Below, piece by piece: positions 6,708 to 14,785 of a stretch of DNA of 64,000 nt. Numbering within the stretch: the stretch's first letter is position 1; each line of letters opens with the position of its first letter. The translations under genes were made by a program, and so were the position numbers. The DNA is from Scatavimonas merdigallinarum (GTDB taxonomy: Bacteria > Bacillota > Clostridia > Oscillospirales > Acutalibacteraceae), in the NCBI GenBank assembly GCA_018713055.1, contig DVFW01000021.1, positions 62,001 through 126,000 on the forward strand, read 5' to 3'. The notes beneath the pieces are model-generated. The model had not been told where the DNA came from, did not search any database, and saw only the letters and a list, made by a program, of their open reading frames with translations.

Positions 6708-9377
6708 ATGAAAAAAAGCAAATGGAAAAAATATGGAACATGCCTTATGGCGCCGCTGTGCGTGTTGGCGTTTTTTGCCGCGTTTTTCGCTTTGTTTGGT
6801 ATTTATCCGTTTGGCGGCTACAGTTTTTCATGGTGCGATATGGATCAGCAGGTTATTCCCTTTATGGCACAGTTAAAGGATATTTTAAACGGACAGGGAA
6901 GCTTTTTTCTGAGCATGGAAAATGCAGGCGGGATGAACTTCTGGGGTGTATTTTTGTTTTTCCTGGCAAGCCCGTTTTCTTTTTTGGTGATTTTTGTACA
7001 AAAACAAGATTTAAGTTTGTTCATGAACGTATTGGTAGTGCTCAAACTTGCAGCCTGCGCGCTGTGTGCAAATGTGTATTTCCGCTATAAAACGCCGCGC
7101 CTGTTCCCACCTCTGCAGCTTATTTTAAGCGTTATGTACGCGTTTTGCGGATATGGGCTGCTGTATTATCAAAATGTTATGTGGCTGGATATTATGTACC
7201 TGTTCCCGCTGCTGCTTATGGCGCTTGATCTTTTGCTGCAAAAGAGAAGGCCGGCTTTGTATATTGTAGTATTGACGCTGTGCGTGCTGCTGCAGTTTTA
7301 TTTAAGCTACATGGTTGTGCTGTGCGTTTTATTGTTTACAGCAGCCCATTTTTGCATATATCGCCGAGAAATGCAAAAAAATACAGCCGTGTTGTTTTAT
7401 GTTTCTTCGCTTTTATCGGCGCTTTTATCGGCGCCTGGCTGGTTCCCCGCATTGCTGCAGTTTTTTAATTCGGCAAGGACGGCCAATGTTGTCCAGAGCA
7501 TAGCGCAAGGCGGCTTTGTCACGCATATTTATACGGTTATACCGCTTATTTTGTGTACTGCAGTGCTGCTGCCCGCGTTTTTTGCCTCGCTTTGCTGCTT
7601 GAAAAAGGACAGGCAGGTCCGGCTGTATTTTATCATGCTTTTACTTACAGCCATTCCCCTGGTTGTGGAACCTGTCAATAAAATGTGGCATGCAGGCAAC
7701 TATATGTCCTTTCCCGCGCGGTATGCTTATATGACCGCTTTTTTTGGCCTTGCAATGTTTGGGCATATCCTTGAGCATACCTGTAACAGGGAGGCTGTCC
7801 ATCTGCGGGCAAAAACGCGATTTTGCCCGGCACTCGTCTTCTGTACGGCGACAGTTTTATGTGCTGCTGCCACGCTTGTCCTGTACAGGAATTTTGAAAA
7901 CGTGTGCGCCTATACAAAAACGCTGTGGGGGGACCAAAAATCGTTTTTTACGCTGCTGGCGGCCGCTCTGATTCTGTGCGCCGGTTATGGCCTTGTAGTT
8001 TTTTTGCTTCAAAAGAAAAAGCTGTCCGCAAAGGCCGCTGCAATGGGACTTTGTATTTTACTGTTGTGTGAATGCGGGCTGAATGGTACTGTCTATATCG
8101 CTGTAGCGCGCCACAGCGATGACAGCTACCGTACGGTAATGGATCTGGAAGGGAAAATAAAAGACACGGGCTTTTATCGGGTCAAAACGGAAAAGAAGCT
8201 GTTTGACGTCAATCTGCTGGGCGCTATGGGATACAACAGCTTAAATCATTATTCTTCCCTGACGTCGCAGGACTTTTTGAAGTTGATGAAAAAGTTGGGC
8301 TATTCTTCCTATTGGATGGAGGTTTCTTCAAGCGGGGGCACACTTTTTTCCGATATGTTGCTTTCCCATCAATATACGGTTTTTAATGGGGAAAAGGAAA
8401 ACGCCGTTTATCAAAACAAAGCATTTTCAATTGTGCGCAGCGCTTTCAGCCTTTCACCGGCGCTTGTTGCCACGGCCGACCTGAGCAGCCAGCGGGCTTT
8501 GCCGGAAGCATCGCGCTTTGCTGTTCAACAGGCGCTGTTTAGCAGTTTGTTTGGGGAAGCGCGGCTGTTTGAAGCATATGCGCCGGACCAGATTTTGGCA
8601 GCGGATATGCAGACCGGCAACGGCAAAAAGGTGGAGGTCACGCTGGATAGCCCCCAAAAAGAAGGACGGCTTTTATACCAGATCGCAGTCAGGGGCCGGC
8701 AAACGCTGTATTTTGACTGCTTTGATAAAATACGCCCTGCGCTTTTGGAGGAGATCAACGACAGCACTTCGGTCAGCGTAAACGGTGTATGTCTTACACA
8801 GTCATACCCTTCCCAGGCCGATAACGGAATTTTATGCCTGGGTTCATTTGAAAACGAAACGGTACAGGTAGAAATTCAGCTCAGAGAAAGCGTTTGCTGT
8901 ACCTCCTTTGGCGTATATGGCCTTAAAGAGGAAGTCCTTAACCATGCGCTCCAAGACGCACGGGAGTGTGCGGTAGAAGTTTCTGCAAACCGAATAACGG
9001 CGCAAACAAACGGAAAAGACGGGCAATTTGTCTTCTTTGCTATCCCCTATAGCGACGGCTTCACCGCACAAGTGAACGGGGAAAAAACACAAATTTTTCA
9101 GGTATATGGGGATTTTATGGCAATAAAGCTGCCGCCGGGCGGCGGCACGGTAACGCTTACATTTATACCGCCCGGCCTTACTTTGGGCCTTTGCCTTGCC
9201 GCGGGCGGGTTACTGGGCGTTTTCCTGCTTTTCTTTATAAAAAGAAAATTTACTGCCTGGCAGGCGCGCGCCGGCAGACCGGCTGCCATTCTTTTGGTTG
9301 TGTTGGGGAGCGCCGTCTTTGCGGCGGTCTATATAGCGCCGGTGGCAATTTACCTGGCGTCCAATATAAAAGGATAA
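6708..9377 (+). CDS. YfhO-family multi-spanning membrane protein (GT-C-like)
   Basis: An 889-residue protein. A short basic N-terminus is followed by about a dozen membrane segments up to about residue 480, a large extracytoplasmic domain of about 330 residues, and one or two terminal membrane helices. The region around GGYSFSWCDMDQQ, the GNYMSFPARYAYM loop and the ending with a jelly-roll-like segment before the last helices match the YfhO family. Members in Gram-positive bacteria add sugars from undecaprenyl-linked donors to wall or lipoteichoic acids; the acceptor here is unknown. ATG 6708 follows AAGAGG by 7 nt, so an upstream ATG at 6609 is rejected. A strong terminator follows. Confidence 0.85.
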   Translation: MKKSKWKKYGTCLMAPLCVLAFFAAFFALFGIYPFGGYSFSWCDMDQQVIPFMAQLKDILNGQGSFFLSMENAGGMNFWGVFLFFLASPFSFLVIFVQKQDLSLFMNVLVVLKLAACALCANVYFRYKTPRLFPPLQLILSVMYAFCGYGLLYYQNVMWLDIMYLFPLLLMALDLLLQKRRPALYIVVLTLCVLLQFYLSYMVVLCVLLFTAAHFCIYRREMQKNTAVLFYVSSLLSALLSAPGWFPALLQFFNSARTANVVQSIAQGGFVTHIYTVIPLILCTAVLLPAFFASLCCLKKDRQVRLYFIMLLLTAIPLVVEPVNKMWHAGNYMSFPARYAYMTAFFGLAMFGHILEHTCNREAVHLRAKTRFCPALVFCTATVLCAAATLVLYRNFENVCAYTKTLWGDQKSFFTLLAAALILCAGYGLVVFLLQKKKLSAKAAAMGLCILLLCECGLNGTVYIAVARHSDDSYRTVMDLEGKIKDTGFYRVKTEKKLFDVNLLGAMGYNSLNHYSSLTSQDFLKLMKKLGYSSYWMEVSSSGGTLFSDMLLSHQYTVFNGEKENAVYQNKAFSIVRSAFSLSPALVATADLSSQRALPEASRFAVQQALFSSLFGEARLFEAYAPDQILAADMQTGNGKKVEVTLDSPQKEGRLLYQIAVRGRQTLYFDCFDKIRPALLEEINDSTSVSVNGVCLTQSYPSQADNGILCLGSFENETVQVEIQLRESVCCTSFGVYGLKEEVLNHALQDARECAVEVSANRITAQTNGKDGQFVFFAIPYSDGFTAQVNGEKTQIFQVYGDFMAIKLPPGGGTVTLTFIPPGLTLGLCLAAGGLLGVFLLFFIKRKFTAWQARAGRPAAILLVVLGSAVFAAVYIAPVAIYLASNIKG

Positions 9378-9402
9378 AATGAAGGTTATGAAAAAATCCA
9401 GG

Positions 9403-9452
9403 AAAACAAAGCGGGGTTCCTGATAATGCGGGGCGGCCCCGCTTTGTTTTTT
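9403..9452 (+). terminator. Rho-independent terminator after the YfhO gene
   Basis: A 14-bp perfect inverted repeat (9403-9416 with 9437-9450), AAAACAAAGCGGGG against CCCCGCTTTGTTTT, continuing into TT. The A-tract mirrored by the T-tract makes it potentially bidirectional. Confidence 0.85.
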
Positions 9453-9509
9453 AGCGCGGAAGACGTGAAAAACCTGCGGCAAAAAGCCGGGCGGCGGCTT
9501 TGGTGTTTT

Positions 9510-9540
9510 GCATAAAAAACAAAAATTTTTCATATAGATT
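9510..9540 (+). promoter_or_regulatory. Candidate sigma-E promoter of spoIIID
   Basis: GCATAAA (9510-9516) is followed after 14 nt by CATATAGAT (from 9531). This resembles the mother-cell sigma-E pattern (ATA-type -35, CATA-type -10, 14-15 nt spacing). spoIIID is a known sigma-E target in Bacillus and clostridia. Assigned by eye. Confidence 0.45.
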
Positions 9541-9570
9541 ACCATTCACCCAATTCTGGAGGTTTTTTAT

Positions 9571-9822
9571 ATGAAGGGTATTGTGGAGGAGCGCGCTGTT
9601 GAGCTTGGCGAATACATCATAGAAAGCGGGGCGACTGTCCGCAGCGCTGCCAAAAAGTTCGGCGTAAGCAAAAGCACCGTACATAAAGACGTCAGCGAAC
9701 GCTTAAAATCTGTCAATCCGCAGCTTTACCGCGAGGTGAAGACCATATTAGAGATCAATAAGGCGCAAAGGCATATTCGGGGCGGAATGGCGACAAGAAA
9801 AAAATACCAGCATGATAAATAA
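9571..9822 (+). CDS. spoIIID: Sporulation transcriptional regulator SpoIIID
   Basis: An 83-residue DNA-binding protein with the helix-turn-helix TVRSAAKKFGVSKSTVHKDV (residues about 21-40) and a basic C-terminal tail (RGGMATRKKYQ), both characteristic of SpoIIID. It controls mother-cell genes during sporulation, switching the programme between sigma-E and sigma-K. The length matches the family. ATG 9571 follows TGGAGG by about 10 nt. It stands alone between two hairpins. Its presence is the clearest sign that this organism forms endospores. Confidence 0.97.
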   Translation: MKGIVEERAVELGEYIIESGATVRSAAKKFGVSKSTVHKDVSERLKSVNPQLYREVKTILEINKAQRHIRGGMATRKKYQHDK

Positions 9823-9840
9823 AAAAATAAATTGCCGCAG

Positions 9841-9876
9841 AGGCAGGGTATGGGCGTTGTGCTTTGTACCCTGCCT
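9841..9876 (+). terminator. Terminator-like hairpin after spoIIID
   Basis: A perfect 10-bp inverted repeat, AGGCAGGGTA with TACCCTGCCT, and a 16-nt loop. The tail TTGTGCGTGT is weak. Confidence 0.6.
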
Positions 9877-9963
9877 TTGTGCGTGTAGCGGCTATTTATA
9901 AATTGTTGGATTTAAATTTCAAATTTGTTCATGTTTTTTTGTCTTTTTTACATTATAATTGTA

Positions 9964-9991
9964 TTGTATAACAGGCGTTATGTGGTATAAT
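9964..9991 (+). promoter_or_regulatory. Promoter of the RR-HK-htrA operon
   Basis: TTGTAT (9964-9969), a 16-nt spacer and TATAAT (9986-9991). A TGn extension (TGG) precedes the -10 box, giving an extended -10 promoter. Confidence 0.65.
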
Positions 9992-10021
9992 ACAGATGCG
10001 GCTTTACGGGAGGTACATACT

Positions 10022-10711
10022 ATGAGCCTAGGAAAAATTTTGGTAGTGGACGACGATTTAAATATCTGCGAGCTGTTACGGCTTTATATTGAAAAAGAAG
10101 GATTTAGCGTAGTAACCGCAAACGACGGCGCGCAGGCACTGAAGCTTTTTGAAAAAGAGCAGCCGGACCTGATTATGTTGGATATTATGCTGCCTGAGCT
10201 TGACGGCTGGCAGGTGTGCAGGGAAATACGAAAAACTTCGAAATGTCCGATTATTATGCTGACGGCCAAGGGCGAAGTTTTTGACAAAGTGCTGGGGTTG
10301 GAATTGGGCGCGGACGACTATGTAGTAAAACCCTTTGAAGCAAAGGAGGTTGTGGCGCGCATACGCGCGGTGCTGCGCCGCAGCGGAAAAACCGACGAAA
10401 ATGAAATGAAAGAAGTCAAATGGGACAAGCTTTCAATCAATCTGACCAATTATGAGCTGAAGGTTGACGGCATACAAATTGATACGCCGCCCAAGGAAAT
10501 GGAGCTTTTATTCCACCTGGCCACCCATCCCAACCGCGTGTTTACGCGCGACCAGCTTCTTGACGAGGTGTGGGGTTTTGACTATTATGGCGATTCCCGT
10601 ACAGTAGATGTGCATGTAAAGCGCCTGCGCGAAAAGATAGATGGCGTTTCCAACAAGTGGGAGCTGAAAACCGTGTGGGGCGTTGGATATAAATTTGAGG
10701 TAAAAGAATAG
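10022..10711 (+). CDS. OmpR/PhoB-family response regulator
   Basis: A 229-residue regulator. The receiver domain (residues 1-120) has the acidic pocket DDD near residue 10-12, phospho-acceptor Asp54 in MLDIMLP and the conserved lysine in VVKPFEA. A C-terminal winged helix follows, with WGFDYYGDSRTVDVHVKRLREK as its recognition region. ATG 10022 follows GGGAGGT; an in-frame ATG 63 nt upstream lies in the promoter and is rejected. The cognate kinase gene starts 88 nt downstream past a hairpin, and htrA overlaps the kinase gene. The signal may be envelope or secretion stress, as for the Bacillus CssRS-HtrA link, but that is inference from operon content. Confidence 0.93.
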   Translation: MSLGKILVVDDDLNICELLRLYIEKEGFSVVTANDGAQALKLFEKEQPDLIMLDIMLPELDGWQVCREIRKTSKCPIIMLTAKGEVFDKVLGLELGADDYVVKPFEAKEVVARIRAVLRRSGKTDENEMKEVKWDKLSINLTNYELKVDGIQIDTPPKEMELLFHLATHPNRVFTRDQLLDEVWGFDYYGDSRTVDVHVKRLREKIDGVSNKWELKTVWGVGYKFEVKE

Positions 10712-10729
10712 CGGTAAAACGATGGATAA

Positions 10730-10767
10730 AAAACAGGCAGCCTTTGCATCCTGTGGTTGCCTGTTTT
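10730..10767 (+). terminator. Intra-operon hairpin between response regulator and kinase
   Basis: AAAACAGGCAGCC (10730-10742) pairs with GGTTGCCTGTTTT (10755-10767) over 13 bp with one G-U, ending in a run of four T. It lies between the two genes and could reduce kinase and htrA expression relative to the regulator. It also argues that the kinase starts after it, at 10800. Confidence 0.6.
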
Positions 10768-10799
10768 CGCTTTGCCCGCCGGAGGGAAGCAGATCAGCT

Positions 10800-12353
10800 A
10801 TGGCAAGACAGAAAACGTTATTTAAAAAATATTTGCAGATCAGTATGGCGATCGTTTTGATCAGCTTTTTGATTTTGGGTGTAATGCTTATATTTTTTGT
10901 CGCACGGTTTTCCCAGGAAGATAAAAGAGAGCTTCTTACAGAAAACGCGTATTCCGTTTCTAATATGATTTCAGACAATTCCCATCTTGTAAACAATATG
11001 CTGCTGATCAATAACGACACCGTATTTGAAACCGTTGTGTCCACCATGTCAAAAAGTATTAACGCCAATATTTTTATTGTCGACAGAGACGGAACAGTCC
11101 AGCTCAGCTCGGAAAATACGTTCAGCGAAGAGCAGCCCAAGGTTATCCCAAAGGCTATTGTCAATGCGGCAGCCAGTAAGGAATACTTTGAAACGTCTAC
11201 GCTGGGCGGGGTATATACAGCCAGCCATTATACAGTGGGCGTGCCGATCATCGTTAGTGTAAACGGACAGAATATGTCTGTAGGCGTTGTATTCGTCTCT
11301 TCAGAGGCCAGTTCGATTTCAAGCTTTACCAATGATATTACAAAGATTTTTTTCTTTGCCGCCATTGCAACTTTTGCCATTGTATTCTGTCTGGTGGGTT
11401 TTTATACTTATAATATGGTGCGGCCGCTGCGACAGATGGCCGCTGCGGCAAGGAGCTTTGGCGCGGGGGATTTTTCAAGCCGTGTGCCGGTGACCTCAAA
11501 TGACGAAATTGGACAGTTGGCCGTTGCGTTTAACAATATGGCTGATTCCCTTGCCATGAGCGAGGGGACAAGGCGCAGCTTTATTGCAAATGTTTCACAC
11601 GAGCTGAAAACCCCCATGACGACGATTGCCGGGTTTATCGATGGAATTCTTGACGGAACGATTCCGCCGCAGCGGCAGAGCTACTATTTAAACATTGTAA
11701 CGGTAGAAATCCGGCGCCTTTCCCGGCTGGTGCAGACCATGTTGGCATTGTCCAGAATAGACAGCGGCGAATTTAAAATGAATAAGCAGCGTTTTGACCT
11801 GACAGGGATTATTATTAGCACGCTGCTGACGTTTGAACAGAAAATAGAACAGAGAAAGATCCGCGTACAAGGCTTGGAAGAGGCAGAAAGCCTGTTTGTA
11901 GACGGCGATCCGGATATGCTGCATCAGGTTATTTATAATCTGGTGGAAAACGCGGTAAAATTTACAGATGAGGGCGGCTATATCCGCCTGACGCTGACAG
12001 ACCTGCCGGATAAAACCATGCTCGAGATTAAAAACAGCGGGCAGGGAATTGCGCCGGAAGAGATCTCGCATATTTTTGAACGGTTTTATAAAACGGATAA
12101 ATCCCGCAGTCAGGATAAAAACGGGATGGGGTTGGGCCTTTATATTGTAAAAACGATTCTCCGCCTGCATGGCGGGGATATAGCGGCAAGCAGCGTTTTA
12201 GGGCAGTATTGCGCTTTTACGCTGTGGCTGCCAAAAGAAAAGGATAAACTAAAAGAGAAGGCAGAAAAGGCGGAAAAAAACGAAAAGCCTGAAAAACACA
12301 GCAGGAAAGAAGCAAAACAGCCGCCGGAAGAAAAGGAGAATGGGCATGAGTGA
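10800..12353 (+). CDS. Membrane sensor histidine kinase
   Basis: A 517-residue kinase. The first membrane helix is at about residues 15-38, with an extracytoplasmic sensor of about 140 residues, a second helix at about 178-202 and a HAMP domain with PVTSNDEIGQLAVAFN. The HisKA phospho-acceptor is His267 in VSHELKTPM. An ATPase domain follows with an N box (VENAVKF), a DxG-like region and a G box ending GMGLGLYIV. The C-terminal 40 residues are a charged Lys/Glu-rich tail of low complexity. An upstream ATG at 10722 is rejected because its extension would run through a terminator-like hairpin. It pairs with the preceding response regulator, and its end overlaps htrA by 8 nt. Confidence 0.9.
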   Translation: MARQKTLFKKYLQISMAIVLISFLILGVMLIFFVARFSQEDKRELLTENAYSVSNMISDNSHLVNNMLLINNDTVFETVVSTMSKSINANIFIVDRDGTVQLSSENTFSEEQPKVIPKAIVNAAASKEYFETSTLGGVYTASHYTVGVPIIVSVNGQNMSVGVVFVSSEASSISSFTNDITKIFFFAAIATFAIVFCLVGFYTYNMVRPLRQMAAAARSFGAGDFSSRVPVTSNDEIGQLAVAFNNMADSLAMSEGTRRSFIANVSHELKTPMTTIAGFIDGILDGTIPPQRQSYYLNIVTVEIRRLSRLVQTMLALSRIDSGEFKMNKQRFDLTGIIISTLLTFEQKIEQRKIRVQGLEEAESLFVDGDPDMLHQVIYNLVENAVKFTDEGGYIRLTLTDLPDKTMLEIKNSGQGIAPEEISHIFERFYKTDKSRSQDKNGMGLGLYIVKTILRLHGGDIAASSVLGQYCAFTLWLPKEKDKLKEKAEKAEKNEKPEKHSRKEAKQPPEEKENGHE

Positions 12354-14079
12354 GTTTATACCGGAAAACGACGGGTTTGTCCCACGCAACGACCAGTCGG
12401 GGGAAGCCGCGGCGCCGCCGGAGGAGCAAAACCTGCAGGATGAGCAAAAAGCATTGCAGCCGCAGGGGGAAAAGGCTGATCCGGCGCAGGATACAACAGA
12501 ACCGGGAAACAGTGAAAAGAAAGAGGGCACAGTGCAATTGCCCCAGGAGGGATTCGCCACGGAAAACAGGGAAGCAGGGCCCGGAGAAGGCAAAAACGCA
12601 GACCAAACGGCGCAGCAGGGCGCGCCTGTCCGGCAGAATTTCGCACAGGGGCAGGTATGTCCGCCGCAAACGGCACAGCCGGGCGTATATCCTGCTGCAT
12701 ACCAGGCCGGCGTGCAGCAGGGCGATAATCGTGCAGGCGTATATAACGGTCAAGGTGCATATGGGCAACGGTATTATAATCCGGCAACGGGGCAATATTA
12801 CTACACAGCAAATATGCAAATGCCCCCAAAAAAGAAAATGAGCAATGGAATGAAGGCGTTTATTGGCTGTATGATCGGCCTTTTTGTCATATTGGCAGGT
12901 GTGTTTTCCGTTTTGCTAGCGCAATCCTTTTCACAGCTGCAAAAAGATGGAACAGGCTGGTTCCAGCTGCCTTCAGGCATTGACCCGGATGAATTTTTCA
13001 ACTCCGACGGCAGCAGCGCAGTCCAGAGCGACGACCCGGCGGGTTCAGGCAACACGGCAATTGATCCGAACGGACCCAATATTACACTGTACCCACAGCC
13101 GGATAATCTGGCCAGCGATCAATACAACGCGCAGTATGCGTTTAAAAAGGTGTCGCCGTCGGTCGTGGGTGTTGTAATGTATAAAGACGTTAATTTACAA
13201 AATGGAACAAGCAGCCAGACAAGCAGCCAGGGAACGGGGATCATCATCAGCAGCGACGGGTATATTGTAACAAACAGCCATGTAATTGGGGATTCCAAGC
13301 AATATAAGGTTACTGTTGTTCTGTCGGAGGAAGAAGAATACCCGGCACAGGTGGTCGGCTACGATACCAGAACAGATCTTGCCGTGTTAAAAATAAACGC
13401 TTCAAAAGATTTACAAGCCGCGCAGTTTGCTTCTTCTGAAGATATAGAGGTTGGGCAGGACGTAGCGGCAATTGGAAACCCCGGCGGAATCAGCTTTTCC
13501 AATTCCCTGACAAAGGGGATTATTTCAGCTGTAAACCGGACGGTATCCGGCAGTAATATAGGGTATATTCAGACAGATGCCGCAATTAATCCGGGTAACT
13601 CCGGTGGCCCGCTTGTAAACTTAAGCGGGCAGGTATTGGGGATTAACACCATCAAAATTGTCAATACAGAATATGAGGGTATGGGATTTGCTATACCCAG
13701 TAAAACGGTCAGAGAGGTTGTAAATGATATTATTACGCAGGGCTATGTTTCGGGCAGAGTGCGCATTGGCGTTACCGGGAACGAAATTACATCGCTTCTG
13801 GCGCAGTACAACAACGTACCCACGGGCATATTGATTGATACCTTTGCAGACGACAGCCCGCTGCCGGAGAAAGGGGTACAAAAAAACGATATTATTACAG
13901 CGATTGACGGAGTGAAGATTACGTCCTTTTCCAGATTTTATACCGAGCTTGCAAAATATAAACCGGGGGACGAGGTAACGCTGTCAATTTACCGCATGCC
14001 GCAAAGGCGGGGAGAGGAAGCACAGACCTTCGACATACAAATTAAGCTTCTGGCCGACAACGGAGAAACACAATCCTAA
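12346..14079 (+). CDS. htrA: HtrA/DegP-type membrane-anchored serine protease with PDZ domain
   Basis: A 577-residue S1C protease. An N-terminal cytoplasmic region of about 160 residues is rich in Gln, Pro, Glu and Gly. A single membrane anchor follows at about residues 165-190, then the trypsin-like domain with catalytic His312 (TNSHVIG), Asp344 (TRTDLAV) and Ser419 (PGNSGGP). One PDZ domain ends the protein (PTGILIDTF to about residue 570). The protease faces outward and degrades or refolds damaged envelope proteins. ATG 12346 lies about 7 nt after AAGGAGA; the earlier ATG at 12340 is too close to it. Overlap with the kinase gene shows one operon. The long low-complexity cytoplasmic arm is longer than in Bacillus HtrA. 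Confidence 0.93.
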   Translation: MSEFIPENDGFVPRNDQSGEAAAPPEEQNLQDEQKALQPQGEKADPAQDTTEPGNSEKKEGTVQLPQEGFATENREAGPGEGKNADQTAQQGAPVRQNFAQGQVCPPQTAQPGVYPAAYQAGVQQGDNRAGVYNGQGAYGQRYYNPATGQYYYTANMQMPPKKKMSNGMKAFIGCMIGLFVILAGVFSVLLAQSFSQLQKDGTGWFQLPSGIDPDEFFNSDGSSAVQSDDPAGSGNTAIDPNGPNITLYPQPDNLASDQYNAQYAFKKVSPSVVGVVMYKDVNLQNGTSSQTSSQGTGIIISSDGYIVTNSHVIGDSKQYKVTVVLSEEEEYPAQVVGYDTRTDLAVLKINASKDLQAAQFASSEDIEVGQDVAAIGNPGGISFSNSLTKGIISAVNRTVSGSNIGYIQTDAAINPGNSGGPLVNLSGQVLGINTIKIVNTEYEGMGFAIPSKTVREVVNDIITQGYVSGRVRIGVTGNEITSLLAQYNNVPTGILIDTFADDSPLPEKGVQKNDIITAIDGVKITSFSRFYTELAKYKPGDEVTLSIYRMPQRRGEEAQTFDIQIKLLADNGETQS

Positions 14080-14090
14080 AATATGCAGCA

Positions 14091-14124
14091 AAAAAGCCGC
14101 CCGGATGTTCTGGAGCGGCTTTTT
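14091..14124 (+). terminator. Rho-independent terminator after htrA
   Basis: AAAAAGCCGC (14091-14100) pairs with GCGGCTTTTT (14115-14124), 12 nt after the stop codon. A classic A/T-flanked stem. Confidence 0.85.
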
Positions 14125-14244
14125 AAGCGGACAAACCACGGTGCAGGAAACCCGCGCGGAACAGCCGCAGCAGGATATCTGCAGAAGTCTTGCAAAGCGT
14201 CCGCAAGGCAGGCATAAAACATACAAAAAGGGGCAGTGCGTGTG

Positions 14245-14781
14245 ATGGAGCATCCCTATACACTATTACGTTCAAAGAGAAAAACGCTTTCGTTGGAAAT
14301 TACAAAAGATCTGGTTGTTTTGGTGCGGGCGCCTGTGCGGATGCCCGGAAAGGAAATCGACCGGTTTGTAGAGAAAAACGGCAGATGGATCGAAAAACAT
14401 ATGGAGCAGCAAAGGCGGCGAAACGCCTGTATGCCCACCCTTGCGCAGGAAGCACAGCTGAAGAAAAGAGCGCGTGAAATTTTACCGCAGAGGGTGGCGT
14501 ATTACAGCCGGCTTATGGGGCTTGTGCCCCAGGGGGTTAAGATCACGTCTGCAAAAACCCGCTTTGGCAGTTGCAGTGCGAAAAACAGCCTGTGTTTTTC
14601 CTATCTGTTGCTATGCTATCCTATGGAAGCGGTCGATTATGTTGTGGTGCATGAGCTGGCGCATATTCGCTTTAAAAATCATAAAAAGGAATTTTACGCG
14701 CTGATAGAAGCCTGTATGCCGGATTATAAGCAACGGCGTATGCTATTAAAAAATGTGCCGATTCCTGACCCTAAAGTATAG
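14245..14781 (+). CDS. YgjP-like (DUF45) zinc metallopeptidase
   Basis: A protein of about 179 residues with the zinc motif HELAH (near residue 133) and a downstream histidine in FKNHKKEFY supplying the third ligand. The upstream segment KTRFGSCSAKNSLCFSY (near residue 105) is the hallmark of the YgjP/M48-like DUF45 family. No signal peptide is present, so it should be cytoplasmic. The substrate is unknown in most members. The start is uncertain among GTG 14236, GTG 14242 and ATG 14245; an AAAAAGGGG purine run precedes all three. It converges on the femX-like gene, with only 4 nt between the stops. Confidence 0.85.
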   Translation: MEHPYTLLRSKRKTLSLEITKDLVVLVRAPVRMPGKEIDRFVEKNGRWIEKHMEQQRRRNACMPTLAQEAQLKKRAREILPQRVAYYSRLMGLVPQGVKITSAKTRFGSCSAKNSLCFSYLLLCYPMEAVDYVVVHELAHIRFKNHKKEFYALIEACMPDYKQRRMLLKNVPIPDPKV

Positions 14782-14785
14782 GCTT

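Noticed and set aside
12217..12819. Long minus-strand open frames opposite the kinase end and htrA N-terminus
   Set aside because: They lie opposite genes with strong family support, and their translation is low-complexity with no motif; they arise from the repetitive Gln/Pro/Glu coding of HtrA.
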